A stretch of 64,000 nucleotides of DNA, from positions 1,612,001 through 1,676,000 of the forward strand of contig WJXW01000003.1 of the NCBI GenBank assembly GCA_015832175.1, written 5' to 3'. A program made the translations under genes and the position numbers. The stretch comes from Paraphaeosphaeria minitans. Lineage: Eukaryota > Ascomycota > Dothideomycetes > Pleosporales > Didymosphaeriaceae. Below are positions 48,711-62,778 of this stretch, one piece after another. Every line of letters begins with the position of its first letter. Position 1 is the stretch's first letter. Below the pieces are notes generated by a model that saw only the letters and a program-made list of their open reading frames with translations, was not told where the DNA came from and did no database searches.

Positions 48711-51700
48711 AGCCTTTTAAATCTATTAAACTACTAATAAGTAAGAGCCTTTATAAGGCTATCTGCTAGCATTTCGCTAGTTAGAAGATATTTTACTTAA
48801 AATAATCTTTTTATATACTCTTACTGTAACTACATGTTCTAAATATCTATATAGCGTAGTTAAGTAGTAATTCTTTTGTTCTTTCTAATTACTAAATAAA
48901 TAGTTTAAAGATTATTGCAATAGACCTTCTATAAAGGTCTTAGATCTAGAGTAAGCTTAGTAAAGAATCTCTTAATTACTATAGCTTCTTTACTTATATA
49001 TTTAAGCGCTAGAAGCTCTACTTCTATTATTAAAGTAGTGATTATGTTCTATTAAGCTGCTTTCTATAGGATAGCTCCTCTAAATAATAGGATAATATAT
49101 CTATAGGAAGATCGCCGTGATATTAGATTATTAGCAAATAAGGCATCTCTATATATTAGTAGATTAGGTCTATTATAGCCTCTAAAGACTATAGCCTACT
49201 ATCTAGTTTAATAGAGGTAAAGGATTACACAATTAATAGCAGCAAAGTGTTCTTTACTTAGATTTATTAGAAAGTGTAATAGCTTTAATACTGCAAAGGC
49301 TATATCTAGGCGTAGTATAATTGCTGTGTAGAGAGCTAATCTTACCTTTTCTTAAAAGAGCTTTATTTATTAAGGAGTGGCTTCTCTTATGCTTAAAACA
49401 AGATCTTCTGCTAATAGAGGTATAGGAGGGAAGCTCCTAGAGTTTAAAAAATTAAACTTTTTTGTGATCTTATTAATGTAGGTATTATAGACTAGAGAAA
49501 TTAATTTTACTTCTCTGTCCCTAATTACTTAAACACCTAGGAACTACTCTACTAGTTCTTTTAATTTAATTTTATATTTGTTCGCGATTTTCTTCTAAAA
49601 ATCTAGGGCTTCTTTCTCTTTACTCTTATAATAGAGAAGAAGAATGTTGTTAACATAAAATAGAATAATAATACTTTAATCACTATTAAAGAAAAGGCAT
49701 AGCTCTTCTAGCGAAGCTAAGAGTCTATAAGATTAAAGTAATCCCGCAAATTCTTTATACTAAAGAAGTGGTAAATCTCTTAAGCTATATAAAGCTTAAT
49801 TTAATCTTATACACTTTCCTAGCTTTTTAAAACTATTAGGTAATTTATAAGTTACTAGATTAGCGGCTATAATAAGAGCATTTAGAAATACTCTTACTAT
49901 ATTAAATTGTAAGATTTCTAGATTAAATTCTGCTACTAGAGCTACAGCTAATTAAAAAGATCTTACTACTAGAGTAGTAGTATAGGTAGAGTAGAGAGTA
50001 TTCTTTTTCTAAAAATCTCCTCTTATAACAATTTAAGCTTTACACTTTTTAAAGTATCTATTTTAATTAAACTTATAGGTAAAGACTTACTTTAAAAGGA
50101 GTAGTCGCTCTAACACCTCTAATTATTTAATCTCTGTCTAGGTATCTTTATCTTACAAAGTTAAGATCTCCTTATAAGTAGTAAGGAGGAATAGCTTCCT
50201 ATATAGATAATTATAAAGGTGTTTCTATAGGGTTAGCTCTAGTGTAAGCTTGTCTCTGTAAGTCTAAGCTATATAAAACGCTCTAGGCGCCTTTCTAAGT
50301 ATAGAAGTAAATACTATTATATTTAGTGTAATATATTCTTCTTGCTTAGACTAGGCCTCTACTATTTCTAGTATAAACGTGTACTCTAATATTGCATTAA
50401 GATTACTTTAAAGATAATTAGCAATTAGTGTATAAGTACCTAGCTTCTACCTACCCCCTAGCTAATTGTCCTAATTATTTTGCTTCCTTAATCTTTGTAA
50501 TAGTAGATAGCAATTTATTAGTTAGTTAATTTCTAGTGCTTTACTACAATTTCGCCTACTTATTTTACTTACTTCTAGATAGATCTACCTTCGCCTTTAG
50601 CGCGTTAGTAGGTTATTTACTTTATCTAGCGTAATTAAGTTATCTACGCTAGGTTAATTAGTAACCTAATTAGTTTCTACTAATAAATAGGGTATTAAAT
50701 CCCTAGATTCTAGTAGGCCAGCTCTCCTAGTAGTGTTCTAGTGGCTGCTAGATATTTCTTAATCGCTTAATAGATTACCCCTAAGATCACCTAGCTCTAG
50801 TGTCTAATTAGGGGTTATAAGTCCTATGCTTCTTTTCCTACTTAAGCAAATTCTTAGCTACTAGCTAGCTAAGCCTACAGCTTGCTTAGTAGTAGGTACT
50901 TTAAGTTTCTAATTACTTAGCTAGCCTGCTTCGCTTTTAATTACTTAAAGGTTACCTATAGGTCTAGTAGTAGTTCTTATATACTTGTTTGTTTTAGGAA
51001 GAATATTAAGCGCGTTTTTATACGCTTCTTTTAGATTATTTAGCTCTTCTTCTTAGAGGCTTTCTACTATTTTTAACGCTTTTATCTTTAAAATAGATTA
51101 TTCCTTTAATCCTTTATAGAATAAGGACTTATTAAACCTTACGTTTCGTGTAGTAATTACCTAATTAAGCTAGAGAATCTATATTTAGTAGATATTAGAA
51201 GCTTTATAGCCTACTAGGTATTTAATATAGTCCCTAGGATTCACTTTAAATCCTCTTTTGTCTCGCCTAGCTATACGCTCCTAATCTAAAAGGTAAGCTT
51301 AGTAGCTATAGGTGTAGACAGCACTCTAGTTTAGACAAAGATTAGCTGTCCTATATTGTGTTTTTACTAGTTTAAAATAATAAAAATATTGTCTAAACTA
51401 AGTATCTAACGTTTTATTAGGTGATTAATAGCCTAATACTAGGCTAGGAATTATTCCTTAGAGCTAGTATACCGCTTATATAATCTTAGGCTAGAGATTT
51501 AATAGTAGATTTACGCTTATTCGCATTTTAATTACTTTTATTATAAGCTCTTAGCCTACTCTTTCTGCAGCGCTATTAGGCTTATGCGTATAGGGTAGTA
51601 GTGTACTAATTATTATCCCTTCCTAATTAGCCCAAAATTTGTACTAGGATTTCCCTCTCTATAGAAGTGTTACTGTATTATTATTCTAGTAGATTTTTGT

Positions 51701-53800
51701 GATTTGAAGCTCGTATTTTGTATTAATAAGAGCTAAGAAATCCTGCCACACTCTTATTATCTTAGAAAACGTCTTTGTTCTAAAATTAAAAATATAAGGT
51801 TTCTTACTAAAATCTTCTTTAATTAGCAAAACCTAGTTTTCTCTATTTTAAGCAGTAGGCATATTAAATAGATTCTAGGATAATAAGTAAAATAGCCTAG
51901 GTGATTATTCTCTAGGTTTTCTAGAGATTACCTAGGTTACGTGTGCAGTAGTATAGTGCTCACAATCCTTTCTTAATATTCTAGTAATCTTTACACCTTA
52001 GGCTACAGTTACTAGAGCTTATAGGGCTCTACTTCCTATATACCCTACTTAAAGGTGCTAGAGGTCCTTAGAATCTAATCTCTTAATATTAACCTAGAAT
52101 AATCCTTTAGTAGTTACACTTATAATAATTAAATAAGAGCGGATTAGCTTATATTATAGGAAAGTAAAGTTATACTCGCATTTTAGGTCTACTAAGATAA
52201 CGCTTTATTCTAGGCTTTTAATCCTAAGAGTGTGATCTAAACTAAAGTACTAAATCTTTACTTTCTTTAAAAGAGCTTCTAATATAATATTTATATAAAA
52301 GCCTTCTACTACTCTTACTCCTTAGAGTAGTAGATCTTCTATAAATCTCCTATTTTTCCTATGCAAAGCGTTCTTAATTAGTCTATTACTAATTCCTAAG
52401 ATTAGGAGGCTTTATGTACCTACCTCTATACTCTTATTTAATAATTAAAACGTCCTAGGAATAAGTCTTTTACAATTATTAACTAGGTAAACTACTACAG
52501 CACTATCTAGTATTGTACAATCTAATAGAGGATAAGCGTTAGAATATAGAGTAGAGTAGACACCTAATGCTCTATTATCTATAGGCAGATTAATTAGGTT
52601 TAGTAGAGCAGTAACAATACTACTAGGATACTTAATAGTCTTAGTAGAGGATTATTTCTTATTCTATTCTACCTTTATAATTATATTACAAAAGTTTAAC
52701 TACTTAGGCTGCTTAAGTTAATTAAGAATCTCTAATTTTTCTTTATTAGTAAGATTAAATAACAATATTCTATTCTAGAGTAATCTAGCTATCGCAGTTT
52801 GAAGTCTTTAGCACTTTATTAGTTTCCACCTATAAGTATAGGGCTTACAGGGACAGTTTAGTTGTTTTTTTGTCTAATTAGACAAACTAGAACTATTAGA
52901 GTTAGTAAATTATCTTAATAATCTATTAAAAGTGGTAAATACCCCACTTATTTTATTAGAACTGGATCAAATTAAATGCTCTTAAACAAGCGCTAAAAAT
53001 ACCTTCTCTAGATTGTCTAGCGTAATCTAATTCTGTCCTAGCGTCTTATTCTAGATTAGCTGTTAGTTTATTAATTAGGCCTAATCTAGTGCTATACACG
53101 CGGCGATTACATCTAAGAAATCTTAGGTAATAAGTAGTCTGCTAATTTCACTAATTAAGTAGGTCTTCGCTTTTTAATAGAGGAGCTACTACTCTTTAAA
53201 CTAGGTCTTAGGACTTTATCTTGCCTACTTAGCCTTCTTAAGATAAGCGCAGTACAAAGCTTAAATATTATTCTATATAGCTTTTTTATTTAGTGCGAGA
53301 TCTTCTTTTAAGAGTTAAATTAGGGACTAAAGCGTAGTTTAGCGTGTATTAACTAGAGTAATTATAGCAGGAGTAAGTAGATTAGGCGATACTATAGCGT
53401 TTACCTAAGTTTAGAGATTCTGTATCTTAGTATAGTCTACTTACTAGTCTAAAACTACTGCTCTGTATTCTGCTATTTATAAAGGAAAGCTCTCCTTATC
53501 TATTTTATACTTAGTAAGCTCTGCTTTATATAATTAAATACTTGCTATAGAGGCTGTATCTATAATTAGTAATAGTTTCTATAGGAGCGGAGGTTATTCT
53601 AGCTTTACGTAATTAATTACTAAAGCGTTAATCGCCTTTAAGTTAATTTAGTTCTAGATTCCTTTTAAGTTTGCTTAGAATTAAAGCTAGACAAACTAGT
53701 AAGGCTAACTAGCGCGATTAATAAGCTGTACTTCTACTATTTTAATAATTTTTATAATTAGAAATAGGGGGTTATATTGTAGAGAAGTTCTAAATAGAGT
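48711..53800 (-). pseudogene. Element H gag-pol remnant (copia order)
   Basis: The domain order and motifs equal those of F. RNase H ends near 48711-48790. RT shows YVNNIL at 49640-49657, both catalytic Asp changed to Asn. Integrase lies around 51560-52500, and the gag cysteine motif lies near 52800-52860. The frame contains many TAA/TAG. Confidence 0.88.
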
Positions 53801-53850
53801 GTTGTATAATAATTTAAGCGTTACTAAGTAGGTAGAGAGAATTATCTTAC

Positions 53851-53873
53851 GTTCTAAGCGCTAGGCTTATAAC
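53851..53873 (-). promoter_or_regulatory. Element H primer-binding site
   Basis: On the minus strand the bases next to the 5' LTR read GTTATAAGCCTAGCGCTTAG, identical to F and I. Confidence 0.6.
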
Positions 53874-54068
53874 TATTATAGTAAAAAGGGCTTAAACTAT
53901 TATAGGATATTTAGGAGCAGAGTTGTAAAGAATACAAATAGCTAATTATAGGAAAGGATACTAAAAGGGCAGACTATATATAAAAGAAATAAGCCTCTTA
54001 GCAAGAATCCCGTGATCTGAATTAGTGGATCTAGAAAGAATCACAGAAGTGAGTGTTTTACTTTAACA
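53874..54068 (-). repeat. Element H 5' LTR (195 bp)
   Basis: It begins TATTATAG and ends TTTAACA, followed by the duplicated target ataag. Confidence 0.96.
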
Positions 54069-56143
54069 ATAAGTAAGCTACTTAGGCTGCTTAAAGAGAG
54101 CTTTAGTAAAAAAAAGTAATAGACGCTACTATAATAACGGTTTAAACTTAGGTAGGCGCTACTATACTTATTTTACCTACTTTTACACTACTATATATAG
54201 GATTATTCTATTACTTTAGCTAATTTTGCTAATTATTTCTATAGCTAGCTATATATTTAGACTCTAGCTATAGATTTTATCTACTATTAACTATTAGAGG
54301 GTGCTAATATAAGCTTTTATTTTAAAATTCTTTTTAAGTTTAGCTAATACTTTTTATAAGAGAGGCTAATTACTAAGCTATATAAAAGGGTTAAGGTAGT
54401 TTTATAAGCTCTTTTTCCTACTAGTAGTTAAGAGGAGTAAGCTTAGTATATAGCTACTATCTTACTCCCTCTCTTTTAGCTAATCCTTAGTAGAGGATAA
54501 AGTAATTATCCTCTTACTTTACTTATTAAAGAGCAGCGTAGTTGCAGCTAATACTTTAATTAAAATAGCTAGATAAGTAGCCTATTAGCTCTAAAATAGA
54601 GTAGAGGCTAAGTAAGTGCTTCTCCTCCTACTAATTAAAAAAGGGGAGGCTAAAGTAAGCTATTACCTACTACTAATTAAAGGAGAAGTAGAGGAGGTAG
54701 ATAAAGTAAGGAATTACCTACTATAAAGAGGAGGAGAGAAAGAAAATAGGGAGAATCTCCTACTACTAATTATAGGGGAGATTCTCACACCCCTATAATT
54801 AAGTAGAGAAGGAAAAGAGTTTATAAGCTTATAAATAAGCTCTTTAATCTCTTTTTTCTCTAATTCTTATTCTTTCTCTAATATTTTCTTTCTTTTCTTT
54901 TTCTTTTCTTATTTCCTAGCTCTAAATTAATAATTCTAGGTAGTTAATAGATTATTTCTCTACTTACCTACTCTTATTCTGTAATTATTATACTTATATT
55001 TTGTAGATTTAATAGCCTTTTAAATCTATTAAACTACTAATAAGTAAGAGCCTTTATAAGGCTATCTACTAGCATTTCGCTAGTTAGAAAATATTCTACT
55101 TAAAACAATCCTTTTATATACTTTTACCGCAACTATATATTCTAAATATCTATATAGCGTAGTTAAGTAGTGATTCTTTTGTTCTTTCTAATCACTAAAT
55201 AAATAGTTTAAAGATTATTGTAATAGACTTTCTATAAAGGTCCTAGATCTAGAGTAAGCTTAGTAAAGAATCTCTTAATCGCTATAGCTTCTTTACTTAT
55301 ATAATTAAGCGCTAGAAGCTTTGCTTCTGTTGTTAAAGTAGTAATTATATTCTATTAAGCTACTTTCTATAGAATAGCTCCTCTAAATAATAGGATAATA
55401 TATCTATAGCAAGATCGCCGTAATATTAGATTATTAGCAAATAAGGCATCTCTATATATTAGCAAATTGGGTCTATTATAGCCTCTAAAGACTATAGCCT
55501 ACTATCTAGTTTAATAGAGGTAAAGGATTACATAATTAATAGTAGCAAAGTATTCTTTACTTAGATTTATTAGATAGTGTAATAGCTTTAACACTACAAA
55601 GGCTATATCTAGGCGTAGTATAATTGCTGTGTAGAGAGCTAATCCTACCTCTTCTTAAAAGAGCTTTATTTCTTAAGGAGTAGCTTTTTCTATGCTTAGA
55701 ATAAGATCTTCTACTAATAGAGGTGTAGTAGAGAAGCTCCTAGAGTTTAAAAAGTTAAACTTTTTTATAATCTTATTAATATAGGTATTATAGACTAGAG
55801 AAATTAATCTTACTTCTCTATCCCTAATTACTTAAACACCTAAGAACTACTCTACTAGTCCTTTTAATTTAATCTTGTATTTATTTACAATTTTCTTCTA
55901 AAAATCTAGGGCTTCTTTCTCTTTACTCTTGTGATAAAGAAGAAGAATATTATTAATATAAAATAGAATAATAATACTTTAATTACTATTAAAGAAAAGG
56001 TATAGCTCTTCTAGTGAAACTAAGAGTCTATAAGATTAAAGTAATCCTATAAATTTCTTATACTAAAGAAGTAGTAAATCTCTTAAGCTATATAAAGCTT
56101 AATTTAATCTTACACACTTTCCTAGCTTTTTAAAACTATTAGG
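54069..56143 (-). mobile_element. Element G, middle part: 3' region, RNase H and RT
   Basis: This continues G after H. The hairpin lies at 54751-54786, the pol end near 55010-55090, and the RT motif YINNIL (both Asp lost) at 55943-55960. The sequence breaks off upstream of the RT active site at 56143, where copia element I inserts in the opposite direction; ttagg (56139-56143) is the expected target. The rest lies outside the window. Confidence 0.92.
54751..54786. repeat. Hairpin in element G 3' region
   Basis: The arms are 10 bp, gagaatctcc and ggagattctc, with a 16-base loop, as in H. Confidence 0.8.
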
Positions 56144-56338
56144 TGTTAAAGTAAAACACTTACTTCTATAATTCTTTCTGGATCTACTAATTCATATCAC
56201 AGGATTCTTACTAAGAGGCTTGTTTCTTTTGTATATAGTCTGCCCTTTTAGCATTCTTTCCTACAATTAGCTATTTGTATTCTTTACAACTCTGCTCCTA
56301 AATATCCTATAATAGTTTAAGCCCTTTTTACTACAACA
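56144..56338 (+). repeat. Element I 5' LTR (195 bp)
   Basis: It begins TGTTAAAGTAAAACAC and ends CTACAACA, the reverse complement of the F, G, H and J LTRs. Confidence 0.96.
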
Positions 56339-56360
56339 GTTATAAGCCTAGCGCTTAGAA
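56339..56360 (+). promoter_or_regulatory. Element I primer-binding site
   Basis: The sequence gttataagcctagcgcttag starts at the first base after the LTR, as in F and H, and resembles the complement of the initiator-Met tRNA anticodon arm. Confidence 0.6.
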
Positions 56361-56399
56361 CGTAGGATAATTCTCCCTACTTACTTAGCAACGCTTAAA

Positions 56400-59300
56400 T
56401 TATTATATAACACTCTATTTAGAACCTCTTTATAATACAACCCCTCTATTTCTAATTATAAAAATTGTTAAAATAGTAGAAGTATAGCTTATTAATCGCG
56501 CTAGCTAGTCCTACTAGTTTGTCTAGTTTTAATTCTAAGTAAACTTAAAAGGAATCTAGAACTAAATTAACCTAAAGGTAATTAATACTCTAGTAATTAA
56601 TTATGTAAAGCTAGAATAACTTCTACTCCTATAAAAACTATTACTAATTACAGATACAGCCTCTATAGTAAGTATTTAATTATACAAAGCAGAGCTTACT
56701 AAGTATAAAATAGATAAGGAGAGCTTTCCTTTATAAATAGTAGAATATAGAGCAGCAGTTTTAGACTAGTAAGCAGACTATACTAAGATATAGAATTTCT
56801 AGACTTAGGTAAACGCTACAGTATCGCCTAATCTACTTACTCCTGCTATAATTACTCTAGTTAATATACGCTAAACTACGCTTTAGTCCCTAATTTAACT
56901 CTTAAAGGAAGATCTCGCACTAAATAAAAGAGCTATATAGAATAATGTTTAAGCTTTATACCGCGCTTATCTTAAGAAGGCTAAGTAGGCAAAATAAAGT
57001 CTTAAGACCTAGTTTAAAGAGTGGCAGCTCCTCTATTAAAAAGCAAAGACCTACTTAATTAGCAAAATTAGTAGACTACTTACTACATAAGATTTCCTAA
57101 ATATAATTACTGCGTGTATAGCACTAAATTAGGCCTAATTAATAAACTAATAGCTAATCTAGGATAAGACGCTAGGATAGAATTAAATTACGCTAGATAA
57201 TTTAGGGAAGGTATTTTTAGCGCTTATCTAGGAGTATTTAATCTAATCTAGTTCTAATAAAATAAGTAGGGTATTTGCCACTTTTAATAGATTATTAAAA
57301 CAATCTACTAACTCTAATAGTTCTAGTTTATCTAATTAGATAAAGAAACAACTAAACTGTCCCTATAAGCCCTATACTTATAGGTGGAAACTAATAGAGT
57401 GCTAAAGACTTTAAACCGCGATAGCTAGATTACCCTAGAATAGAATATTGTTATTTAATCTTACTAATAAAGAAAAATTAGAAATTCTTAATTAACTTAA
57501 GCAGCCTAAGTAGTTAAACCTTTATAATGTAATTATAAAGGCAGGATAGAATAAGAAACAATCCTCTACTAAGACTATTAAGTATTCTAGTAGTATTGCT
57601 GCTGCTCTACTAAACCTATTTAATCTGCCTATAGATAATAAAGTATTAGGTGTCTACTCTACTCTATATTCTAACGCTTATCCTCTATTAGAATGTATAA
57701 TACTAGACAGTGCTATAGTAGTTCACCTAGTTAATAATTGCAAAAGACTTATTTTAGGGATGTTATAATTATTAAATAAAAGTGTAGAGGCAGGTACATA
57801 AAGCCTCCTAATTTTAGGAATTAGTAATAGACTAATTAAGAACGCTTTGCATAGGAAAAATAAAAGATTTATAGAAAATCTACTACTCTAAGAAGTAAGA
57901 GTAGTAGAAGGCTTTTATATAAATATTATATTAGAAGGTCTTTTAAAGAAAGCAAAGATTTAGTACCTTAGTTTAGATTACACTTTTAGGATTAGAAGTT
58001 TAGAATAAAGCGTTATCTTAGTAAACTTAAAATGCGAGCATAACCTTACTTTCCTATAATATAAGCTAATCCGCTCTTGTCTAACTATTATAAGTGTAAC
58101 TACTAAAGGATTATCCTAGGTTAATATTAAGAGATTAGATTCTAAAGACCTCTAGCACCTTTAAGTAGGGTATGTAGGAAGTAGAGCCTTATAAGCTCTA
58201 GTAACTACAGCCTAAAGTGTAAAGATTACTAAAATGTTAAGAAAAGATTATAAGCACTATGCTACTACACATGTAATCTAGGTAATTTCTAGAAGACCTA
58301 AAGAATAATTACCTAGGCTATTTTACTTATTATTCTAGGATCTATTTAGTATGCCTACTACTTAAAATAAAGAAAACTAGGTTTTACTAATTAAAGAAGA
58401 TTTTAGTAAGAAACCTTACATTTTTAATCTTAAAATAAAGACGCTTTCTAAGATAATAAGAGTGTAGCAGTATTTCTTAGCTCTTATTAATATAAAATAC
58501 AAGCTTTAAATTATAAAAATCTACTAGGATAATAATACAGCAACACTTCTATAGAGAGGGAAATCCTAGTACGAATTTTAGGCTAATTAGGAAAGGATAA
58601 TTATAAGCAGACTACCGCCCTATACATATAAGCCTAATAGCGCTGCAGAAAGAGTAGGCTAGGAGCTTATAACAAAAGTAATTAAAATATAAATAAGCGC
58701 AAATCTACTATTAAATCTCTAGCCTAAGATTATATAAGCGGCATACTAGCTCTAAGGAATAATTCCTAGCCTAGTATTAGGCTATTAATCACCTAATAAA
58801 ACGTTAAATACTTAGTTTAAACAATATTTTTATTATTTTAAACTAGCAAATACATAATATAGGACAGCTAATTTTTATCTAAACTAGAGTGCTGTCTACG
58901 CCTATAGCTACTAAGCTTACCCTTTAGATTAGGAGCGTATAGCTAGGTAAGATAGAAAAGGATTTAAAGTAAATTTTAGGGGCTATATTAGATACCTAGT
59001 AAGCTATAAAGCTTCTAATATCTACTAAATATACATTCGCTAGCTTAATTAGGTAATTACTATAAAAAATGTAAGGTTTAATAAGTCCTTATTCTATAAA
59101 GGATTAGAGGAATAATCTATTCTAAAGATAGAAGTGTTAAAAATAGTAGAAAGCCTCTAAGAAAGAGAGCTAAATAATCTAAGAGAAGTGTATAAAAACG
59201 CGCTTAATATTCTTCCTAAAATAAATAAGTATATAAGAACTGCTACTAAACCTATAGGTAACCTTTAGGTAATTAAAAGCGAAGTAGGCTAGCTAAGTAA

Positions 59301-61510
59301 TTAGAGACCTAAAGTACCTACTACTAAGCGAGCTATAGACTTAGCTAGCTAGCAGCTAAAAATTTACTTAAGTAGGAAAGGAAGTATAGGACTTATAACC
59401 CCTAATTAAATACTAGAGCTAGGTAATTTTAGGGGTAATCTATTAAGCGATTAAGAGATATCTAGTAGCTACTAGAACACTACTAGTAGAGCTGGCCCGC
59501 TAGAATCTAGGGATTTAATACCCTATTTATTAGTAGAAACTAATTAGGTTACTAATTAACCTAGCGCAGATAACTTAATTACGCTAGATAAAGTAGATAA
59601 CCTACTAGCGCGCTAAAGGCAAAGGCAGATCTATCTAGAGGTAAGTAAAATAAGTAGGCAAAATTATAGTAAAACACTAGAAATTAACTAACTAATAAAT
59701 CGCTATCTACTATTGCAAAAATTAAGGAAGTAAAATAATTAGGATAATTAGCTAGGGGGTAGGTAGAAGCTAGGTGCTTATACACTAATTACTAATTATC
59801 TTTAAAGTAATCTTAATATAATATTAAAGCACACGTTTATACTAGAAGTAGTAGAGGCCTAGTCTAAGCAAAAAAAATATATTATACTAAATATAATAGT
59901 ATTTACTTCTATACTTAGAAAGGCGCCTAGAGCGTCTTATATAGCTTAGACTTATAGAGACGAGCTTACACTAGAGCTAACCTTATAGAAACACCTTTAT
60001 AATTATCTATATAGAAAGCTATTCCTTTTTACCACTTACAAAGAGATCTTAACTTTGCAAAATAAAGGTACCTAAATAGAGATTAAATAATTAAAGGTGT
60101 TAAAGTAACTACTCCCTTTAAAGTAGGTCTTTACCTATAAGTTTAATTAAAATAGATACTTTAAAAAGTGCAAAGCTTAAATTATTATAAAAAAAGAGCT
60201 TTAGAAAAAAAATACTCTCTACTCTACCTATACTACTACCCTAGTAGTAAGATCTTTTTAATTAGCTATAGCTCTAGTAGTAGAATTTAATCTAGAAATC
60301 TTATAATTTAATATAGTAGAAGCGTTTCTAAATACTCTTATTACAGCCGCTAATCTAGTAACTTATAAATTACCTAATAGTTTTAAAAAGCCAGGAAAGT
60401 GTGTAAGATTAAATTAAGTTTTATATAGCTTAAGAGATTCACCACTTCTTTAGTATAAGAAATTTGCAGGATTACTTTAATCTAATAAACTCTTAGTTTT
60501 ACTAGAAGAGCTATGCCTTTTCTTTAATAGTAATTAAAGTATTATTATTCTATCTTATATTAATAACATTGTTCTTCTCTATTATAAGAGTAAAGAGAAA
60601 GAAGCCCTAGATTTTTAGAAAAAGATTATAAATAAATATAAAATTAAATTAAAAGGACTAGTAGAGTAGTTCCTAGGTGTTTAAGTAATTAGGGACAAAG
60701 AAGTAAGATTAATTTCTCTAGTCTATAATACCTACATTAATAAGATTATAAAATAGTTTAACCTTTTAAACTCTAAGAGCTTCCCTCCTACACCTTTATT
60801 AGTAGAAGATTTTATTCTAAGCACAGGAGAAGCTACTCCTTAACAAATAAAGCTCTTTTAAAAAGAGGTAGGATTAGCTCTCTACACAGCAATTATGCTA
60901 CGCCTAGATATAGCCTTTATAGTGTTAAAGCTATTACACTTTCTAACAAATCTAAGCAAAGAACACTTTACTACTATTAATTATGTAATCTTTTACCTCT
61001 ATTAAACTAGATAGTAGGCTATAGTCTTTAGTGGCTACAATAAACCTAATCTGCTAATATATAGAGATGCCTCTTTTACTAATAATCTAATATTACGGCG
61101 ATCTTCCTATAAATATATTATCCTATTATTTAGAGGAGCTGTCCTATAGAAAGTAGCTTAATAGAACATAATTACTACTTTAATAATAGAAGTAGAGCTT
61201 CTAGCGCTTAAATATATAAGTAAAGAAGCTATAGTAATTAAGAGATTCTTTACTAAGCTTACTCTAGATCTAGGACCTTTATAGAAGGTCTATTATAATA
61301 ATCTTTAAACTATTTATTTAGTAATTAGAAAGAATAAAAGAATTACTACTTAACTGCGTTATATAGATATTTAGAATATATAGTTGTAGTAAAAGTATAT
61401 AAAAAGATTATTTTAAGTAGAATATCTTCTAACTAGCGAAATACTAGTAGATGGCCTTATAAAGGCTCTTACTTATTAGCAGTTTAATAGATTTAAAAGG
61501 CTACTAAATC
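56400..61510 (+). pseudogene. Element I gag-pol remnant (best-readable copia copy)
   Basis: The gag cysteine motif at 57358-57402 reads C-P-Y-K-P-Y-T-Y-R-W with a final Cys; Trp is kept here but lost in F. Integrase contains PYTYKPNSAAERVG at about 58618-58658. RT spans about 60130-60720, with FNLEILQFNIVEAFLN, then YINNI at 60556-60570 where YVDDI is expected. RNase H ends near 61440-61510 with DGLIKAL. The domain order gag, integrase, RT, RNase H defines Ty1/copia. Stops are TAA/TAG only where examined. Confidence 0.9.
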
Positions 61511-62778
61511 TGTAAGATATAAGTATAATAATTACAGAATAAAAGTAGGTAAGTAAAGAATACCTATTAACTATCTAGAATTATTAATTTAGAGCTAGGA
61601 AATAAGAAAAAAAAAAGAAAAGAAAAAAAAGATTAGAGAGAGAATAGGAATTAGAAAAAGAGGAGATTAAAGAGCTTATTTATAAGCTTATAAACCTTCT
61701 TCTTTCTCTACTTAATCGCAGGAGTGTAAGAATTTCTTTTATAATTAGTAGTAAAAGATTCTCCCTATCCTTTTCCTCTCCTCCTCTCTATAGTAGGTAA
61801 TTCTTTACCCTATTTACCTCCTCTACCTCTCCTTTAATTAGTAGTAAGTAATAGCTTACTCTAGCCTCCCCTTTTTTAATTAGTAGAAGAAGAAGCACTT
61901 ATTTAGTCTCTATTTTACTTTAGAGCTAATAAGCTACTTATCTAGCTATTTTAATTAGAGTATTAGCTGCAACTGCGCTACTTTTTAATAGGTAGAGTAA
62001 GAGGGTAATTACCCTATTTTTTACCAAGGATTAGCTAGAAGAGAGGGAGTAGGATAGTAGCTATATACTAAGCTTACTCCTCTTAACTACTAGTAAAAAG
62101 AAGAGCTTATAAAGCCACTTTAACCCTCTTATATAGCTTAGTAATTAGCCTCTCCTATAAAAAGTATTAGCTAAACCTAAAAAGAATTTTAAAATAAAAG
62201 CTTATATTAGTACCCTCTAATAGTTAATAGTAAATAAAATCTATAGCTAGAGTCTAAATATGCGGCTAGCTATAGAAATAATTAGCAAAATTAGCTAAAG
62301 TAATAGAATAATCCTATATATAGTAGTGTAAGAGTAGGTAAAGTAGGTATAGCAGCGCCTACCTAAGCTTAAAGTGTTATTATAGTAGTGTCTATTACTC
62401 TTTCTTACTAGAGCTCCTTTTAAGCAGCCTAAGTAGCTTACTTATTTAAAAGCACTAAGTAATTACTAGAGGCCTAAAGTTAGGGTAGAAGGAGCTAGTA
62501 AAGTAAAAGAATCTTAGTAGGAGGATTAGAAAATTTATTTAGTAGCTTTTATAGCCTTTACTACGCGTGCTTTAGCTAGGTTATTAGATATCTAAAAGAG
62601 TTAGTAAAGCTCTAAATAATAGAAAGAGTGTAAAGTAATAATTAGAAGAAAAGAACTTACTATAAAATAGTAGAATTTAAAGGCTTAAACTAGTAGGCTT
62701 AAATTAAATAAGAAGTTAAAGTGTTAAAAGTAAAGAATTAAAGAGAGAAGATTAAGCGCTAGTAAAGGGCTTATATAC
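61511..62778. other. Element I 3' region up to insertion J
   Basis: It starts with an A/G-rich run (61597-61650), the complement of the pyrimidine run in F and H. A decayed form of the hairpin lies at about 61727-61762. No product is recognised. Confidence 0.5.

Larger units (their letters stand above)
46751..54068 (-). mobile_element. Element H: complete Ty1/copia LTR retrotransposon inside G
   Basis: The element is 7,318 bp long with 195-bp LTRs (46751-46945 and 53874-54068). The target duplication ataag is perfect (46746-46750 and 54069-54073). It has inserted into the 3' region of a sibling copy, G, in the same orientation. The right LTR starts TATTATAG where the left starts TGTTGTGG. 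Confidence 0.97.
56144..62778 (+). mobile_element. Element I: copia element inside G, opposite orientation, 3' end cut by J
   Basis: The 5' LTR is at 56144-56338, in inverted orientation to the other copia copies. The primer site, gag, integrase, RT, RNase H and most of the 3' region follow on the plus strand. By comparison with F, about 415 bp before the 3' LTR are left when element J interrupts it at 62778. The 3' LTR must lie beyond J. Confidence 0.94.
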
